The notes under the pieces are model-generated. The model saw nothing but the letters and a program-made list of their open reading frames with translations. It was not told the origin of the DNA and made no database searches. Shown here one piece after another: positions 24,579 through 39,762 of a stretch of 64,000 bases of DNA. Made by a program: the position numbers and the translations under genes. Origin of the DNA: Oxyruncus cristatus (Eukaryota > Chordata > Aves > Passeriformes > Cotingidae); contig VXAY01006797.1 of the NCBI GenBank assembly GCA_013399855.1, positions 1,406,828 through 1,470,827 of the forward strand. Direction: 5' to 3'. Numbering within the stretch: position 1 is the first letter of the stretch; every line of letters starts with the position of its first letter.

Positions 24579-27500
24579 AGGTAATTGATTTAGGTGGTTG
24601 TGATGATTATTAATTAAATAATGCACCACCAAGAAATTACTAATTCTCTAAACTACTATTTATCTAAAAAACACACATATATTACTAGAAGTATTGTCAC
24701 CGTTGCACTGCTATGGAAAACCCTTGCAAGTCACACACAGGAACTATTCTTTTCCTTTCTTCATTTAGTGTTCGGTTGCAAGCCTGTTCCTGCTTAATTC
24801 TCCCTGTCATGTCATGGCATACACCTGACAGGGAACCCAGTGCATTGTCTAAGGAGTTCTCTTTAGCATCCCATGGGACTAGGATGTACAGGTCTTCTTC
24901 ACTACCACCAGAGTCATCTGTTCTCCCAGTGTTAGAAGATATCACCCCCTTCTATTCTATACTCAATACAACTTATTCTTTTTTTTAATGTTTTTTTCAC
25001 CACCCTAAATACCATCCTGCTGCTGTTTTCCTCATTAGTCCTAGTTCTTCCACATGTATATCTAAATAGAGTTTCCAACACCTTTACTGGGGCAAACAGC
25101 CCATTCTGGTATTACTGATGCATTTACCCAGGTACAACAGACCTTGCATCCCAAAACTACTTCCCAGTTATTCTGTTTATGGTGGTTAGACTTAATTAAT
25201 CTGTTCTCCTCTCCAGATACTGTAATGCTACTTTAACCTTTGCTCCCATAAATAACTCTCATGAAGCACATGTAGTTTCTTATCTTACACACTTACAGTT
25301 AGTTTATAGACTCGAGTAACTGAATAATATGTTTTTCTGCTCACATAATATCTCTGCCATTTTATAGTTTGTATGGTCCTTCTAGTTCCCATTGGATGCC
25401 TTATCTGATTATAGGATTTACTGTTCCAATGGGATCTCTAGCTTGCAATAATTTTATTACATGTTTTAACACACTCTGTCTCATTAGTCATTTGTCCATT
25501 TTCCTTCATCACAAAGAGCAGGTTTGAGAGTGAGAAACTTAATTCAGTGCTGTTTTGTAGCAGATAATATGATGGTGTTTTTACCTGTGTTCAGCATCCT
25601 GTTTCAGTCTCTACCTTTTGCCAATTGTTAGCCAAAAATCAATTATGCTGCTCAAAGTCTGTGTGGGACAGAAAAAATCTCACATTTGCACCACAGAGTT
25701 GCCTTTGCATTTCCACAGTGGCCTGGGGGCAAGAATGCTCCAAAGCCATGGTTTTCTTGTTGAGAATTATTAAAAAAATCTCTGGGGTTTCTTAAAGAAG
25801 AAAAGAAAATAAAAAATCCCATGAGATTTGCCTCTCACTTGTTAGGGGTCAACATAGATTCTTTGAAATTGGAAGGGTTGATCCATAGTTTTTAGCAGCG
25901 TTATAGTTACCTTAAATTCTGGCTTTTGCTGAGGTAAAGAACGTAGGCCACCTGTGTCTTACATACCAGGAATGTCTCTTTTTCATTTGTTTCTTTTGTA
26001 GGCAGTACTTCTCCATACCTTAAGAATCAGATTATTTTTTCTTAAAGTGTTTTTCTGGTGGTCGTCTGAATGAGTTTGGTCCAAACTATGAGCCCTTTTT
26101 CAATATACATATATTTTTCTTATTTATTCAGTGACATTCAACTTTTATATGCACAGATAAATATATATGTACATTGAATATGAGGCATTGATTAGGCCTC
26201 TAAAAATCACATTCTTCATCCAGACTTCTCAGTCATAATAAATGTTTCAAAATGTATTGAAATAGATACATAGAAAGCTTTCAAAGTTGTTTCCTTTGAA
26301 GTTTGCCTTATTAAGAGATTTTTCATATCAAAACCAAAAGATTCTGGAGTGAATTTAATCATGTAGAGTTGTATATAAGAAACAAAACATTAAATGTGCC
26401 TAATTCGTTGCAGAGGCTATGTTTATTACCTTCTAATATATTTCCTCAGAAATAAGGAGCTAATGAGGAGAGCAGCACAACATGGATTTTTTTCATTGAT
26501 GGTGCCAGAAATGTATGCTTTCATTTCAACATGAGGAGATAAAATATACTCTCCACTGTCTCCTTTTTGAGAGGTCCTGTGAACTGTCTGTGGCTCAGGG
26601 CACTTATGAGTATATGGCTGTACAATGAATGTATTTCATACCACAAAAAGAAGGCAAGGCTCCTTGTGCTTGGGGAACTGGCCACACAGGAATAGCCAGG
26701 TTTTGCTTTCAGATGCAGCAAAATACCAAATTTGTGTTATTACTTAACATACTAATACTGACTCTTCAGTTCATTGAGTCTGACCAAGTATTATATAACT
26801 ACAAATCATGTAGAGCTTGTAACCTGTACTTGTGGCTCAGCATAAAAACTCTGTGACAACACAATGGAAAAATCCTAAAAGAATAAGCCAGTTACTAAAT
26901 GAACTATTATTGAAAAACGTGATATTTAAGGCCATCAGTTCTGCATTCATTTCAGTCACTTCTGTTGCTCTAAGTTAATCTCTCTAGAAACTATCAGACA
27001 TGATTTAAAACCAGTGTACAAGTATTCTTTTAGTCATTCTGCTAAGACAAAGTTTGGTTCGAGTTTTGTGATGTTTTGTGATACTACAGCATTTTTTGAA
27101 GTGCAGAAAGAGACATACTTTTCTATCTATGCTTAGTGACTACCAGTTAGACTTAGAAACAATCTGACTAAAGTAGTGTGAACAAATAATGCACAATTAA
27201 CCCTTTATGACAGTTACTCTGTAGCTGCAATGACTCGTAGCTAGTATTATTGTAGCAACACCTTTCACATTATTTCATAATAAGAAAGAGAGAGTTAACA
27301 GCAGTATTCTGAACGTCTGGCTATTTTAAAGTGTTAATAGCTTTTTAGTCCCTCCCTCCTCTAGACAAGTTCATGATAGTTCAGTTAGGATGATCTGCTT
27401 CTTTGTATGAAAGAAATAGAAATATAAACTTATCCATAAGAAAACACAGGGCACATGGTTCTTTTGGAAAAAGTCAACATCATGCTGAACTCAGTAGCTG

Positions 27501-29188
27501 TTACTGGAATTCTGAATTGTTTTAGCTGAATCTGGATCTCATGCCATGATTCTGCCTGCTCACTGTAGAAGTCTGTGGTATTTGTCTTCTTAATTATGCA
27601 TTTCCCATTGTGTGTTTTGAAGGTGGGTGTGAAGATCTTCCTACCACAGGAGCCTTTGCTTATGTGGCAGAGAAGATTTCTTTTTAGAAACAGAGGAGTG
27701 ATGGAGACACTTTTAACATGCAAAGAAGAAGGTCTGAGGCTGGGCTGAGCTGCTCCTCAGGGAGTACTTAACAGAAGTTAGTTGAAAGGTTGATGGGTGA
27801 TGCAGGTGTAGTTTAAGGTGTCTTAAAACTTTCAAAGTAGTCTCTGAGAATAAAATACTAATATTAAGAGGTTATAGAATTTTATATCTATGTTGCTCAA
27901 TTAATACCAGTAAATGGTAAGTCAATACTCCAAGAAGTGGAATCTTGCTCAGTCATATGACTTAGATTACTTGTGGTTTTCATCAAAAGATGGAAAAAAA
28001 GACACTTGCCCAAGAGAGTCAAGTTCTTTACAGATACAAACAGTGAAATCTCTAGTGAGGTCATTTGGCTTAGTTAAAACATAAAGTAACATAGCCTGCA
28101 GTGCTTAGAAAATTTCTAATCTGTATCTAAATAACTTCACAACCCTATTTAGAATAAATAAAATACAAACAATATGTTCCCTCTTGCTTTCCTTTTGAAT
28201 TAGGATAGAAAGCCTTACTGGGTCCATATGGCATGTGCACAGTTAGGCATCCCTCAGCTGACTGAGAATGAACAACTGTTACTGTTATGGTCTATTATGG
28301 TGTAAAACTATTCAAAGTCCTTAAAGAGCTAGATGTTACCCCTTCCTAAACAAGGATATTAAAATTATGCCAAACTGGATGTCTGAAAATTCTTCTGTAT
28401 TTCTCTCTTTCTTTTCTGTCTGCAAAGGTAGACGTTTGAAGAGAGAAAAGGTATTTCTTCCTCAAATGCCAGTACAGAGAGTGAATTAAACACCTAAAGA
28501 TGGTGAGCTCCCAAAGTGTAAGACAGCTGTGTGCAAAAGACACAGTCTCAGGCCAAGGTGTCGAGAGCACAAGTGGTGCCATCATTTTCTGCTCACACTC
28601 CACACTGGACTTTATTTTATCTTTCATGAGAACCATACTCTATACTTCAGGCAGTTATGTAAACACCAATTTTTTTTATTACTATTTTAGATATATTTTT
28701 AGCTAATTTTGCAAATAAACACAAAAGGAGTGAAAAAGATCCCAGCACTTGAAGGTTATGATCAGTGAATATTTTGGAAAGAAAAGTGTTCACAGTCAAA
28801 CAAATAGAGAGTTACTAAAAAATAATTAGTGTGCTTTACCCTTTGGGGCATTGCTTTTAAACCTTATCCAGTTTACCTCGCTCTTGGCATTCTGCTGCTG
28901 ACATCAAATGGACATTTTACAGCTAGTTACCTAGGCTGTCTCATAGGTGTATGTGTCCCAGAAGAAGCTAACCACATAACAGCAGACTAGCAAAACCATC
29001 AAGCCATTTATCAAGTGTCTCCAAATACTTGTTGGCTTTTGTACTAAAATTTCAATTGCACTCACCATAGCTCCCAGAGAGCTGCCGAGCCTGCTTCTTG
29101 TTTGAATGGCAAAAAGGGTGACTAGCTCTTTTCTGTCACTGTTGTAATTGAAGCACACTTGCAACAGGACTTTAAAAATTGTTTAAAA

Positions 29189-29232
29189 AATTGTGTGTAT
29201 GTGTGTGTGTTATACTATATAATTTATATATA
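29189..29232. repeat. (GT)n followed by AT-rich tract
   Basis: TGTGTGTATGTGTGTGTGT then TATATAATTTATATATAT. Short imperfect dinucleotide repeat. Confidence 0.8.
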
Positions 29233-31494
29233 TTGATTGTCAATTTTAAAACTTTGGATCCCAGCCTCACTTAGCGTATGTTTAAACCAGTGATGCTGGA
29301 TTGATGTACAGAGATGCTGTGAGTCTGGCCTATAATTAATAGTCATGTGAGTTGTATATCTGTTTTATAGGGAGAAAGTTAAAGTGGAAAATTTTGAAGG
29401 TAGCCTCTGATGTTGAATGAATCACCACAGATATATGGTGCTATTCTAGAAGGTCTGTATGTCCTTCCTTACCCTTCCCAATTCAGTGTGCTCACTTTGT
29501 GTCCTGTGATGATGAGATGCTTGGTGAAATGTTGCTTCTTCTGTTGTGTCTCAAAAACTGCTGCTTTAAACTCAGAAATGGTGGCAGGGTGCTCATCTAT
29601 AGATTTTCCAGTTGAGCACTTACCATTACATGCCACAATACCTATACTAGCATGTGTTGTGTTATCCGTAAGAGTGTTGCTCATCCTAGCCCCTATTCTT
29701 TTTCTCTATTCAATTGTCATTTTGTTGGAGAAAATGACACCATGTTTATTTTAATTCAGAATGGCAAGACATTTCTGGTTAAGAAACAAATTCAAGGTGG
29801 GATTTTACAAGACAGCTAAGCCGTGCTCTGACAATGAAGGCAGCCAGTTCAACTCACTGAATCAGTAGAAAACTAATTTGGGAAAACAAGGGATTGGTTT
29901 TCTTTCAGGTTAGTAAATTTCAGATATTTGTCAGAGAATTGTAAAGGACAGAGAAGCCATTTAGACCTTTAAGGAGCAATGACTCATTTAGCTGGTCAGC
30001 TGGAAATCTCCTTGAGTTTTAAAGAGTAAAGGTAAATCTATCCAAATCCCTTGTAAGGCATTGAAGAGGAGACTGGTGATAAAAGTCAATATGCCCCACT
30101 GACACAGTGGGCTCACTAATGAGATCTGCCTAACAATTGACTCTAACAGTAGGGATTTGGGGCACACAGCACCTTGGTAAGATGTGACAGCAGGCCAGGT
30201 TTATAAGGGGTATAGAAAGAGTGACATTTCTGATTTCTGAAGTCTGTTAAGCACACTGGGTTTGGTCTTTTTTTGTTTGGAGTTCTTTTATTTTTTTTTT
30301 CAAATTTACAGCTGTCTTTTATAAGTAAATATAACTTTGGAGTTACATGAACGTGTGCTCTCATTTGAGTTTGACCTTGAATTACCTTGAACAAAGTGCA
30401 ACTTCATCATTTGTAAACAGCAGGAGAGCATTCCTTATGCAACAGTGCTGGAGCACCCTGGGTCCCTCCAGAGGATCTGTAAAGTGAGAGCACTATTGCA
30501 GCTGCGTGGGCCAGTTAAAGATCTGGTACCACAATTGTCTGAAAGAAGTTTTTTCCAATAGAAGGTGGTGACCACTAAGAGAATTCAACTTGTAGCAAGA
30601 TAGTAAAATGCATGTTTGCACTTCAGATCTCCTCCAGAAGTAACTCACAGCTCTTGGTGAAATAGGCAGCTCTGGAAGGAGCTTGAATTTGGTAATCCTG
30701 ATAATTTAGACTGCCAGTTATGTGAGCTCCGACAAGTGAGTAGTGGGAGCAGACACACTGATAGGGCTCAAAATGAGTCCTTGACTCGGGAAAATATGAC
30801 TACTGTTTGTTTAGCATCACAGGAGGAGCCAGTGTAAGAAATAACTGGTTCAATAACTGGGGCTAGAACACACAAGTTTCAGTTCCTTATTTCATGTCAA
30901 TCACCTTCACTTGTCTGGTGCAGTCAATCATGAATATTCATGTATTTACAGTACTTGTTTGGAAGAGAACTAAACCCATGGTTCTCAAACTGCTGTTGCA
31001 GAATCAGATGGCTAATGGTATTAAAACAGTCCTGATCAAAGGGACTATGACAGTTGTAAATTAGTGGACATCTGGGACCTTCCAGCATAGATGAAAAGCA
31101 TCTCTGTGCCCTTTACAGTTGAATTCTGTGGTTACTTCAAGCAGATCCCCACAACCGCATTTTGCTCTGACTTCATGCAGTGCTTAGCACAACAATACTG
31201 ATGCTGCCTGTTTCTGGATCAGTTACTACAAATAGCACAGTAATAAAACCCTTTAAATACATTGGTGTAAATTATCTCCTGACCTTCAGCTGTGTCCTGT
31301 CAGCAACAGACTACAAATCTCCACGGTATGGCTTTTTCACTGTTTACATCAATAACCCAGATGTGTCAAAGTGGTAGAAGGAGGTGCAGATGTAACAGAA
31401 GAGTAATGAAAGACAAAGACAGGGTTATTGCATGTTGCCTCCAAAGTAATCTTAATGACTCTTGATGTTAATATGATAGTGAAAGGGGGGGAAA

Positions 31495-31577
31495 TAAACC
31501 AGTCTTTTGTTTTGTAAACAAAACAAAACCAACCAAACCAACCAACCAAAAGCCAACAAACAAAAAAACAAACAAAC
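31495..31577. repeat. (CCAA)n / (CAAA)n low-complexity tract
   Basis: Alternating AACC and AAAC units on the plus strand. Reverse-strand frames here are compositional artefacts. Confidence 0.85.
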
Positions 31578-34500
31578 GAGAAAGTCACCCAGCGATCCAA
31601 ACAAAAAAAAGGGATAGAATTTTGAAGACTGAGACTTTGAATGACATATTACTTCCATTAAGGCCTCATGAATGTCATAATGCTTTAATTTATGTAGGTG
31701 CTTAAAACTTTTAAACTTTTAAATTTTTCTATGATCCTCTGCTACAGTAATTAAGCTAATTACAAATAGGAGTACAGGCAAAACTATGCAAGCTAGACTG
31801 TGTTCTGCTCAGAAATTATTGATTTTTCTGAGGAGAGTACTGGCTACAGAGGACTATTTTCCAGAGCTCTGTATGAACAAAACAAGGGTAGAAAAAGGAA
31901 TCAATATTTTTCTATTATTGCATTCATGTAGGGAAACTGGGAGGCTTCTTCCACTTAATGAAACACAGAAGAGAGAAATAACTCCAGACTGATGAAGAAT
32001 CTCTCTTATTTTTGTTAGTGTGTGACTTGAGACAATGGCTGACATCAGTGTTTATTGCCTTTTAAGTCATGTTGTTTTGCAAGATTTTGGCGGAATGTAA
32101 CTAATAACATCACACAGGAACTCTCTAACTAACATCGGCAATTATTTCTCTGTCTGTTACTCTGTACTGTGCTGGCTTCCTCTTAGCATTTCTGTAAACA
32201 CTTTTGTGCCCTTTATAATCTTAGTCATGTGCTGCCAGTATTTCAGTAAGTACCTCCCACAAAAATGTTTCTTTGTACTGTATACCAAATGCTGCATCCT
32301 TGTGACACACAGAAAAGGAGGGGGTTGGGGGTGATAGGTAAAATTTAGAATTCTAAGTACCTGATGATTTGTGGTATATACCATTTCGTACAGGTAAGTA
32401 CAGGGAAATAGTGTCATTTTTGGAGATGTAATTTATCAGAATTTGCAAGACTACAGTCCTAAAAGTGTAATGCTTGGTGACATAAAATGATCAGAATACA
32501 GGTGACTGTGGCTATATAGCTGAGATATTTTAATAGGTACAATGAAAACTATTATTGCTGCACATAATGAAGGGCCAGAGCATCCTTAGCTTATAAACAT
32601 CTTTTAATGAGTTCCTTCTGCCTTATTTAGAAACAGAGAGACCTAGCAGCACTATTCTAAGTTAATGGGTATCCCTAAGGACAAAAATAATTGGACTTGA
32701 GAGAAAAAAATAATGCAAAGCCAGTACCTTATTTGGAGACTTGTGGGTGTGTTCAGGTTCTCATTTAGATCATATAGCCTGGGATGCTATTTGCCTACAC
32801 TCACTGATATTTGTTTTGAAAGAACCAGTCTGCTAGAGAGAGCTCATCTGAAATAATACAGTTACAAGAAAGCTGTTCATTTTGGGAATGGTGAAATATG
32901 AAATAATGTTACAATTAATTAAGAGTGGTCAAAAATCTCACTGCTGCCCATTATGGAAATGTACTTGACATTACATGGAGAAGACTCTTGGGTTATTTTA
33001 AATGTTGTCTTTTCTCAAGACAAACTTACTGATTTGGTGTTACACTGTCTTGGGTGTTACTTGCAGCTGGCTATTACACAGAGAGAGGGATTCCTCTATC
33101 AGTGTCTTTGTCTGCTAAAGATGTTTCTCAGATTTTATTTTTACTGGCTACACTAAACATTGCGAAGGCTAATAAAAAGAATTAAAGCAGTCAGGGTTTC
33201 TACAAAAACATCCTGTCTTAGGGGTCTGCTGTTATATGAATAAAAACATCTCTTAGATAGGTAATCTTACAGTTCACCACACTTTATGGCCTGCAGTTGC
33301 AATTCAGGCTATCTCTTCTCTCCTAAAGGTTAATCCCACACCTGCATATGGTGAGGTATCAACTTTTTCTCCCATGTGTGCACCACCAGTCAGGTGTAGT
33401 GTACTTTCTCCAGTGCAGTGAGATGCACAGGTCCCATGTGCAGAGTTTGGTTAGGTGATGAATACGTGTCTGGTTATATGACAGAAAACAGCCACATTGT
33501 GCATAGCCTGCAAATCCTTCTGGAAGAACCTGTGAACCTTGCTGCAGCCAAAACACCAGTATTGCTTAATATACAGCTTCAGGATAATCCAGATAACTGC
33601 CAAGTTAGCAATGCTCAATGGATAAGGCCTGAACAAGAGTTTAGAAAAATCCTGGACATAGCCTTTCAGTGACCTTGAAAAAAGGTTTTTCTAGCTTCAC
33701 TTTGCTTCTTTTGTTTTTTCTCACTATCCATTATTGGAAATCACTGCACAATAGATCTTCAGAACCAGTCATTGATGTAGTACGAATAGATAACAATAAC
33801 AATCATCCAAGTAAAAATAACCTCTCTTTTTCCTCTCTCTCTTCTTACCTTCCTCTCCTCTCCAGACATAATTTAAATTAGAGAAAAATAAACTGAAGAA
33901 GGTTCAAAATGTGTTTATTGGCTGTTAATATCTTGCAGTGGTTTTGATTACAGTGTCTTCCACATCCCGTATTTTGTTATATTTTCCTTCTCTGGTGAAC
34001 TGACCTGACACAAATTTCCATAGGAATGTAATAGTCCATCAGCATTGTTCTTAGACTCTAGTACTCTGAGTTTCTGTGCCAGCAGGGCTTACCTTTATGC
34101 AACTCCATCTCCAAAGTAAAATCCTAGTTGTAAGAAGTCTTTCAAAAGGATCAAAGCTGTCTCAGGTTAAAGACATTGTTTAAAACAGGAGACTGGCCTT
34201 AACTACTGTGTTGCTCCAAAATTTCTTGGCTTAATTCATTAAAAATAGCCAGAAATAGCCAGAAACCAGAAACCTGTGAGAAGGTGTCTTTATGGTCAAA
34301 ATTCATCTTTGACTTCTATTAATGGACAGGACTATCACATTTCTGTGTTTTCTTTTGATTTTTGTTGGGATATATTCAACTCTCCTGCCTTCAAAGTTAT
34401 GTGTGGGTAGATTTTTTTGGCTAAGGCAGCCTGTGTCCATGTTGTTTTCAACCTTACCAGGGGCTGGATCCCAGAGTCTATTCCAGGCAAAGAGCCAAAC

Positions 34501-37500
34501 AAAGGGCTGTGGCTCTGATGGGACAACATTGCATTGAGTGACCAGGGGTGCAGCAACACGTAGCAGTAGGGTTTGTAAAAACCCAGCAGGGACCTGCAGG
34601 GCTGTGAGGGGGTGGGCATGGGGCAGTCAAGAGCTGGAGAGAATCCCCCAGATGTGCACTGCAGGCAGTAGAAGGCCTGGGGAGCTAAGGCTGTTGGAGG
34701 TGTTTTTCCAGATTAGGAGGAGCTTTGAGGGGAAAAAGTACAGAGGGTTGGGGGTATGAGGAGATGGGTGTCTCATTCCCAGAACCCAGAGCAGTGGGCA
34801 AGGGAGAGCAGCTGAGGTGTGAGGTGGAGTACAAGTAGAAGTCTATACTGAATGACTGCCATCTAGGTTGAGGAGAGGACACCTTTGGGGAGAGGGCCAC
34901 CTTGGGTTTGAGAGAGGCTTGTAGCATGGATTACAAAGAGTTCTGTACCTCTGAAGCACTGATGTGAACTCTTCCTACCAGCACCTGTAGCGGGAAAAGG
35001 GCACCAGATAACCTCCACACAAGTCTGCACTGTTCACTCTCATTCTCCCCATCACAGCTGCACCATCACTTTTGCTCCCCAATACAGGCCTTTTATAGGC
35101 AAATAAAAAATGCGGAAAGAACAAGGTCTGTTTAGATTTTCTGCAGTAGTTTGATATGCTTCATACCCTGAAATGAAGGGTAAATGGCCTGCCACTGAAG
35201 TCATCTTGCTGGCTGGAGGCCTCCAGGTGAACGGATCTGTTTGGATGTATGAAAATGGAGCTTCTGACCTAAAGCCTTTAACGATGCTTACAGGCATACG
35301 CAGCCAATTCAGATTTCTGTTTCTATGAGATAATCCCCTGGCATTAATGACTGAGGTCTGTAATTTATTCAATAAAATGTCCCAACTCCTTCTTTCTGGG
35401 GCTTCAGATCTTTGGGATTTTTTCATCTATTTTTTTAAATTTGATAATCCTATTTAACCCTTCTGCAAATGGGACCCCAGGGAGAGCTTTTCAGTTACAC
35501 ACAATTAGTTTTATAGAAGCATTATTAATCATCCATTAGCTGTTTGGTTTTTTTTAAATTCCATTATTAATAGTAATAAAGGCTTTTGTATGAAGAATAA
35601 AGGGTGGTATTATATGAAATGGTTTCAGACTCTAATAATAACCTTTCCTGCTTGTAAGTAGAATTAAGAAATGAGCTTTCTTGTCTAAGATTTTGTTTAA
35701 AATCTGCCACTCCTTTTTCCCCCTCATCCTTTCTCCTCTTCTTGTTTTTTTTCTCTCAGATGCATAAAAAAGGACTATGCTGGATCCTGAGAGAGAAGAA
35801 AGGCCATGGGGCAGGGCCAGCCCTGAGGACTCTGGCTAGGCTGATGTGTCCTTGCCTAAGGTGAGGATCATGCTCTCCCATTCACAGCCCCGCTGCCAGA
35901 GGCAGCGAGTCAGAGGATCACGGCTCAGTCCAATCAGCTGCTCTTGGAACTTGAGGCCACAAAGCAGGAGTGGGGCAATGGTTGTTGCTGAATAAATTGA
36001 GGAAGTGTCACCTGGGCAGGCGAGTGCTAGAAAGGAGTTTGCTAGGGTGTGTGAGGACTGTGTGAGTCTCGTGTTTGTAAGAGTGCTTGGAGGGCTGGGT
36101 GAGAGGAGGCACCTGCCTACTTCTTATTCACAGTCTCTAGAGGAGATGGTGAGAACAAAGTGAATGCCAGATCGTATTTCTCCTTGCGGCATTTTCAGTA
36201 TCCGATTCTGTGTTATATGGACCTGGTGGCTATAGATAAACCACTATATCCACAAGGCATGTTTTTTCCATAAATTTGACTGGTTTTCTTTTTCACCTAT
36301 GTATGCTTTTGTCTTTGAAAATACCCTGTAACAACACATTCCCCAATTCCTTACTGTGTGAAAAGGTACTTTTGTTTATTTTTAAATCCATTGTCTGATA
36401 ACTTCATTGTTATGAGACAAACTGAGAAGTGAGTTGCTTATTCACTGCCTCCCTCTCACTCCTGATTTCTATTGTTCTCAGAGTATTGTATTTGACAAGG
36501 CTGTATTTTAGATCTTGTTCTGAATTTAATGCAAATGTAATGTTTAAAGCTCTGATGTTGTGGAGTGAAGCTGGATGCATTTCATCTTTGTCTGCTCTCC
36601 TGGGACTATTGTGCTGCCATCCCTATTCCTGGTAGGACACTTCATTTACATTTTAAAACCTGGGATTTAGAATGGATATGCAAATTAACCTTCCAGTTCA
36701 TATCATAGGTCCTGCTATCTAGTTTTAAATTTAAATTTTAACCATAGATTTAGGATTTACGTTACAGACTGTATTCCTGTCCAATTTATACAGAAAGGAC
36801 CAGTTACAGTAAGTAACAATTTGGTTTGAGAAAACTGAAATAAATATTCAATTAAAAGCCAATCAGCACTATTATTTCTTTCTCCTGAACGTTCAGAAGC
36901 TTGTGTTAGTCTTGACTGGCATTTTCAAATGAGGATTTGTCTTTTTGAAGTTATCTTCATGATTCTCTAACAAAAAAGAGAAAAATTGAGAGCATATTTT
37001 TGTGAGGAGGCTTGACTTCCTCCGCAAGATCCACAGACCACCCTCTTCTCATGAATGAACTCATTCTGGTTTTGGAACCATATAAGTAAATTACTTTTGC
37101 TTATGACATGCTAAAAGGAGTTTATATTCACCTTTTTAACGCACAGGATTATTAAATGGAGATGAATGTGTACAAAGACATTGCTTACTTCCTGGTATTC
37201 ATAGAACCACAATTTTCCCCACCATGGTCATCTTCTTCTCTTCTTAGTCTCACAAAAGCAAATTGAAATTCATTAAGGATTCCAGTGGACAATACAATTT
37301 TTTTTTATTTTGTTTAAAAATATATACTGTAAGCTAAAAAAATATATAATTATATATGTACACATTGGTAAGAAATAGAAAATGTCACTTTTTGTACTAA
37401 GAATAATCACAGGCTATTTGAATATCTCATAGTGTCTGTAGATACTTATTGGCAGCAGAACTATCAAGAGCAGTGATTATCACCCACACTAGACTAACAT

Positions 37501-39708
37501 TTGTTTTACATATCTACAATTGTTCTAGGACTTTGACAGAGAATTTAATGGTTGGTCTCACACTAATGTGCAGAATACCATTTGCTACATTCTATTCTTG
37601 GGGGTGGTGGAATTTCATTGTCTTCTCACAAGCAATCTTCGAAGGTATCTATGACATAAACACAACAAAACAACATAGCTTTATATTCCTATTTGGTACA
37701 GCTGTCCATAGCCAAACAAGCGACTAGATGATGAAAAAGGAGGATCACTGGGTTTAGCTAGGAACACATCTGCAGTTCTAAACAATTGCCTTTATCATTC
37801 AGTAGGTCCCTGTCAGCTGGATCACTTACTGAGTCCAGGGATACTTTAGGTCTTTAGAGTCAGCTCAACACAACAAAATTAAGTTGCTCCTTTGGAGCTG
37901 CTTAATGTTTGTTTTCCACAGAGCTTAGGTTTACAAAAGAACTTGTGAAAATCAGTCTTTTTCACAGAAACATTGCTTAATAAACACTTGCACATTTCTC
38001 CCCATTTTTCTGTTCTCGGTAGGAAGGATGGTTGACGCCTCCTCCACTTTTCTTCCCTGGACGATTTCACAAAGAACGCCCCATAACATGCAGCTCAGTC
38101 TTGGCATCCAGACTAAGGCCTGGAGGCTGGCTTGGGGAGTTGCCCTTTACTTACACTTTAAAAGAAACTTTCTTTTCCTTTTCTAAACCTCTGCTTTCCA
38201 AAAGAAACAAGTGAAACCTAAGGAACTCAATCCTTCCTCAAAGCCAACTGGAAAACTGGAACTTCTGAGGGTAGAATAATTTGCCTTTTCTCTCCAATCT
38301 TGACTATTATTAATTCATAAATATGTCATTGCACAGTGTCATTAAATGGCATGGAACTCAGATGCCTCTTTACTATAATAGGAATGGCTTCCAACTTCAT
38401 TGAAAACCATCATTACTGGTATGAGTAACAGCTAGGTCTTCCTTGCTACTGCCCGTTGGGAAGGTGTCTGTCCCAGTCAGGAGCAGACTCACCCAAGGGA
38501 ACAATTTTTTCCAGCTTTCAGGGGTAGGGGGAATCCTAAAGCAAGGGATGCACTCACAACTCTTTAATTTGCTCATTTACTTAAGAAACACCTATTCAGA
38601 GGATAAAAGGGTGGTGAAAGGTTGGGGGTTTTTTCTGCCTACACATTCAAAGGGAAATGGAACCAGCTGACACAGCTCTTTTCTACACAAAGAAATGAGG
38701 AAACTTGGAAACAGGGGGTCATTTGAGGCAAAGACCAGCGGCTGGTATTTTTCCTTGTCTCCTCCTGAGTAGTTGTTAATCTCATCTCACTTTGAACAAA
38801 CCCAAGAAAGTATGTGTGCAGACCCATGGGAAAGCTGTTCCCTCTTGACAGAGTGGGAGGAAAGGAGAAAAGGTCAAGAACAGAGCGTGTTTACCTAAGC
38901 CATGTGCTCCTAACTGTGTGTTGTTGCTGAGTGCAGCTGCTTCCACTCTCAGCTGGCATTTTGTGGTTTTGAATACTAGACCACTAAATAAAATATGGAG
39001 TTTAATACTTTTTTTTTTTTGATATATCCACTGTGGGCTGCTAAAGTAAACAGAATATTGCACGAGTGCACATTTCATTCATATGAGCAGAAGCTCAAAG
39101 CAAAAACAGGAGCGCAATTAGCAACCCAAACCAGCAAAGACCCTGGAATACGGCACAACTACAGACGGATATAAATTTCCTTTTAAAGAAATATACTTGG
39201 AGGACCAGTTGCATAATTCTGCAAGCTAAGGAGAACACTGACTCACTGAGTCAATATTTGCTAAATTTACTGGGCCAAATTCAACTCTTGTTCAAGACAG
39301 ATACAACTTTGTTTCAGAGCAATGAAAGGGATCAGCCATGAGTGTCACAGGCAGCAGCCTCTGGTCCCTAAATACTTCTCTACCCAAGTCCCTGATCCCT
39401 GACTACCACCTCAGGATGGATTGTCCTTCATCCTCAAAGACTTTGGGCAGCTTGTCCTTCATAGTTGGGGTTTGGTAGACTCACACAATTAGGAATTCAT
39501 GCTTCTGTTAGATTTCCCCCCTCTTTTGACTTGTATTAATAACAGGAAAATACAGGATTGAACTAAAAAATTTACTACGTATCTTGTTGAAAAAGAGAGT
39601 AAATGCGCACTTGCTAAAGATAAGAAATTAGGATGTACAAAAAAAGGATGGAAGCCATGATTCAGAAACAGATCAAAGCTCTGCTGCTTAGCTGTTGCAG
39701 ACAGGCTA

Positions 39709-39709
39709 A

Positions 39710-39742
<33 letters not shown>

Positions 39743-39762
39743 AAGAAAGAAAGAAAAAAAGC
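39709..39762. repeat. Poly-A followed by (GAAA)n
   Basis: About 30 A residues followed by four GAAA-type units. It resembles a retroposon tail, but no LINE or SINE body is recognisable upstream, so simple low complexity is the safe call. Confidence 0.85.

Noticed and set aside
28931..29164. 77-codon minus frame with a hydrophobic C-terminus, considered as a TMEM196 exon
   Set aside because: The sequence does not resemble the TMEM196 helices, and no splice-compatible partners were seen.
39709..39762. Poly-A tract as the tail of a processed pseudogene
   Set aside because: No coding or LINE/SINE sequence is recognisable upstream and no flanking duplication was found.
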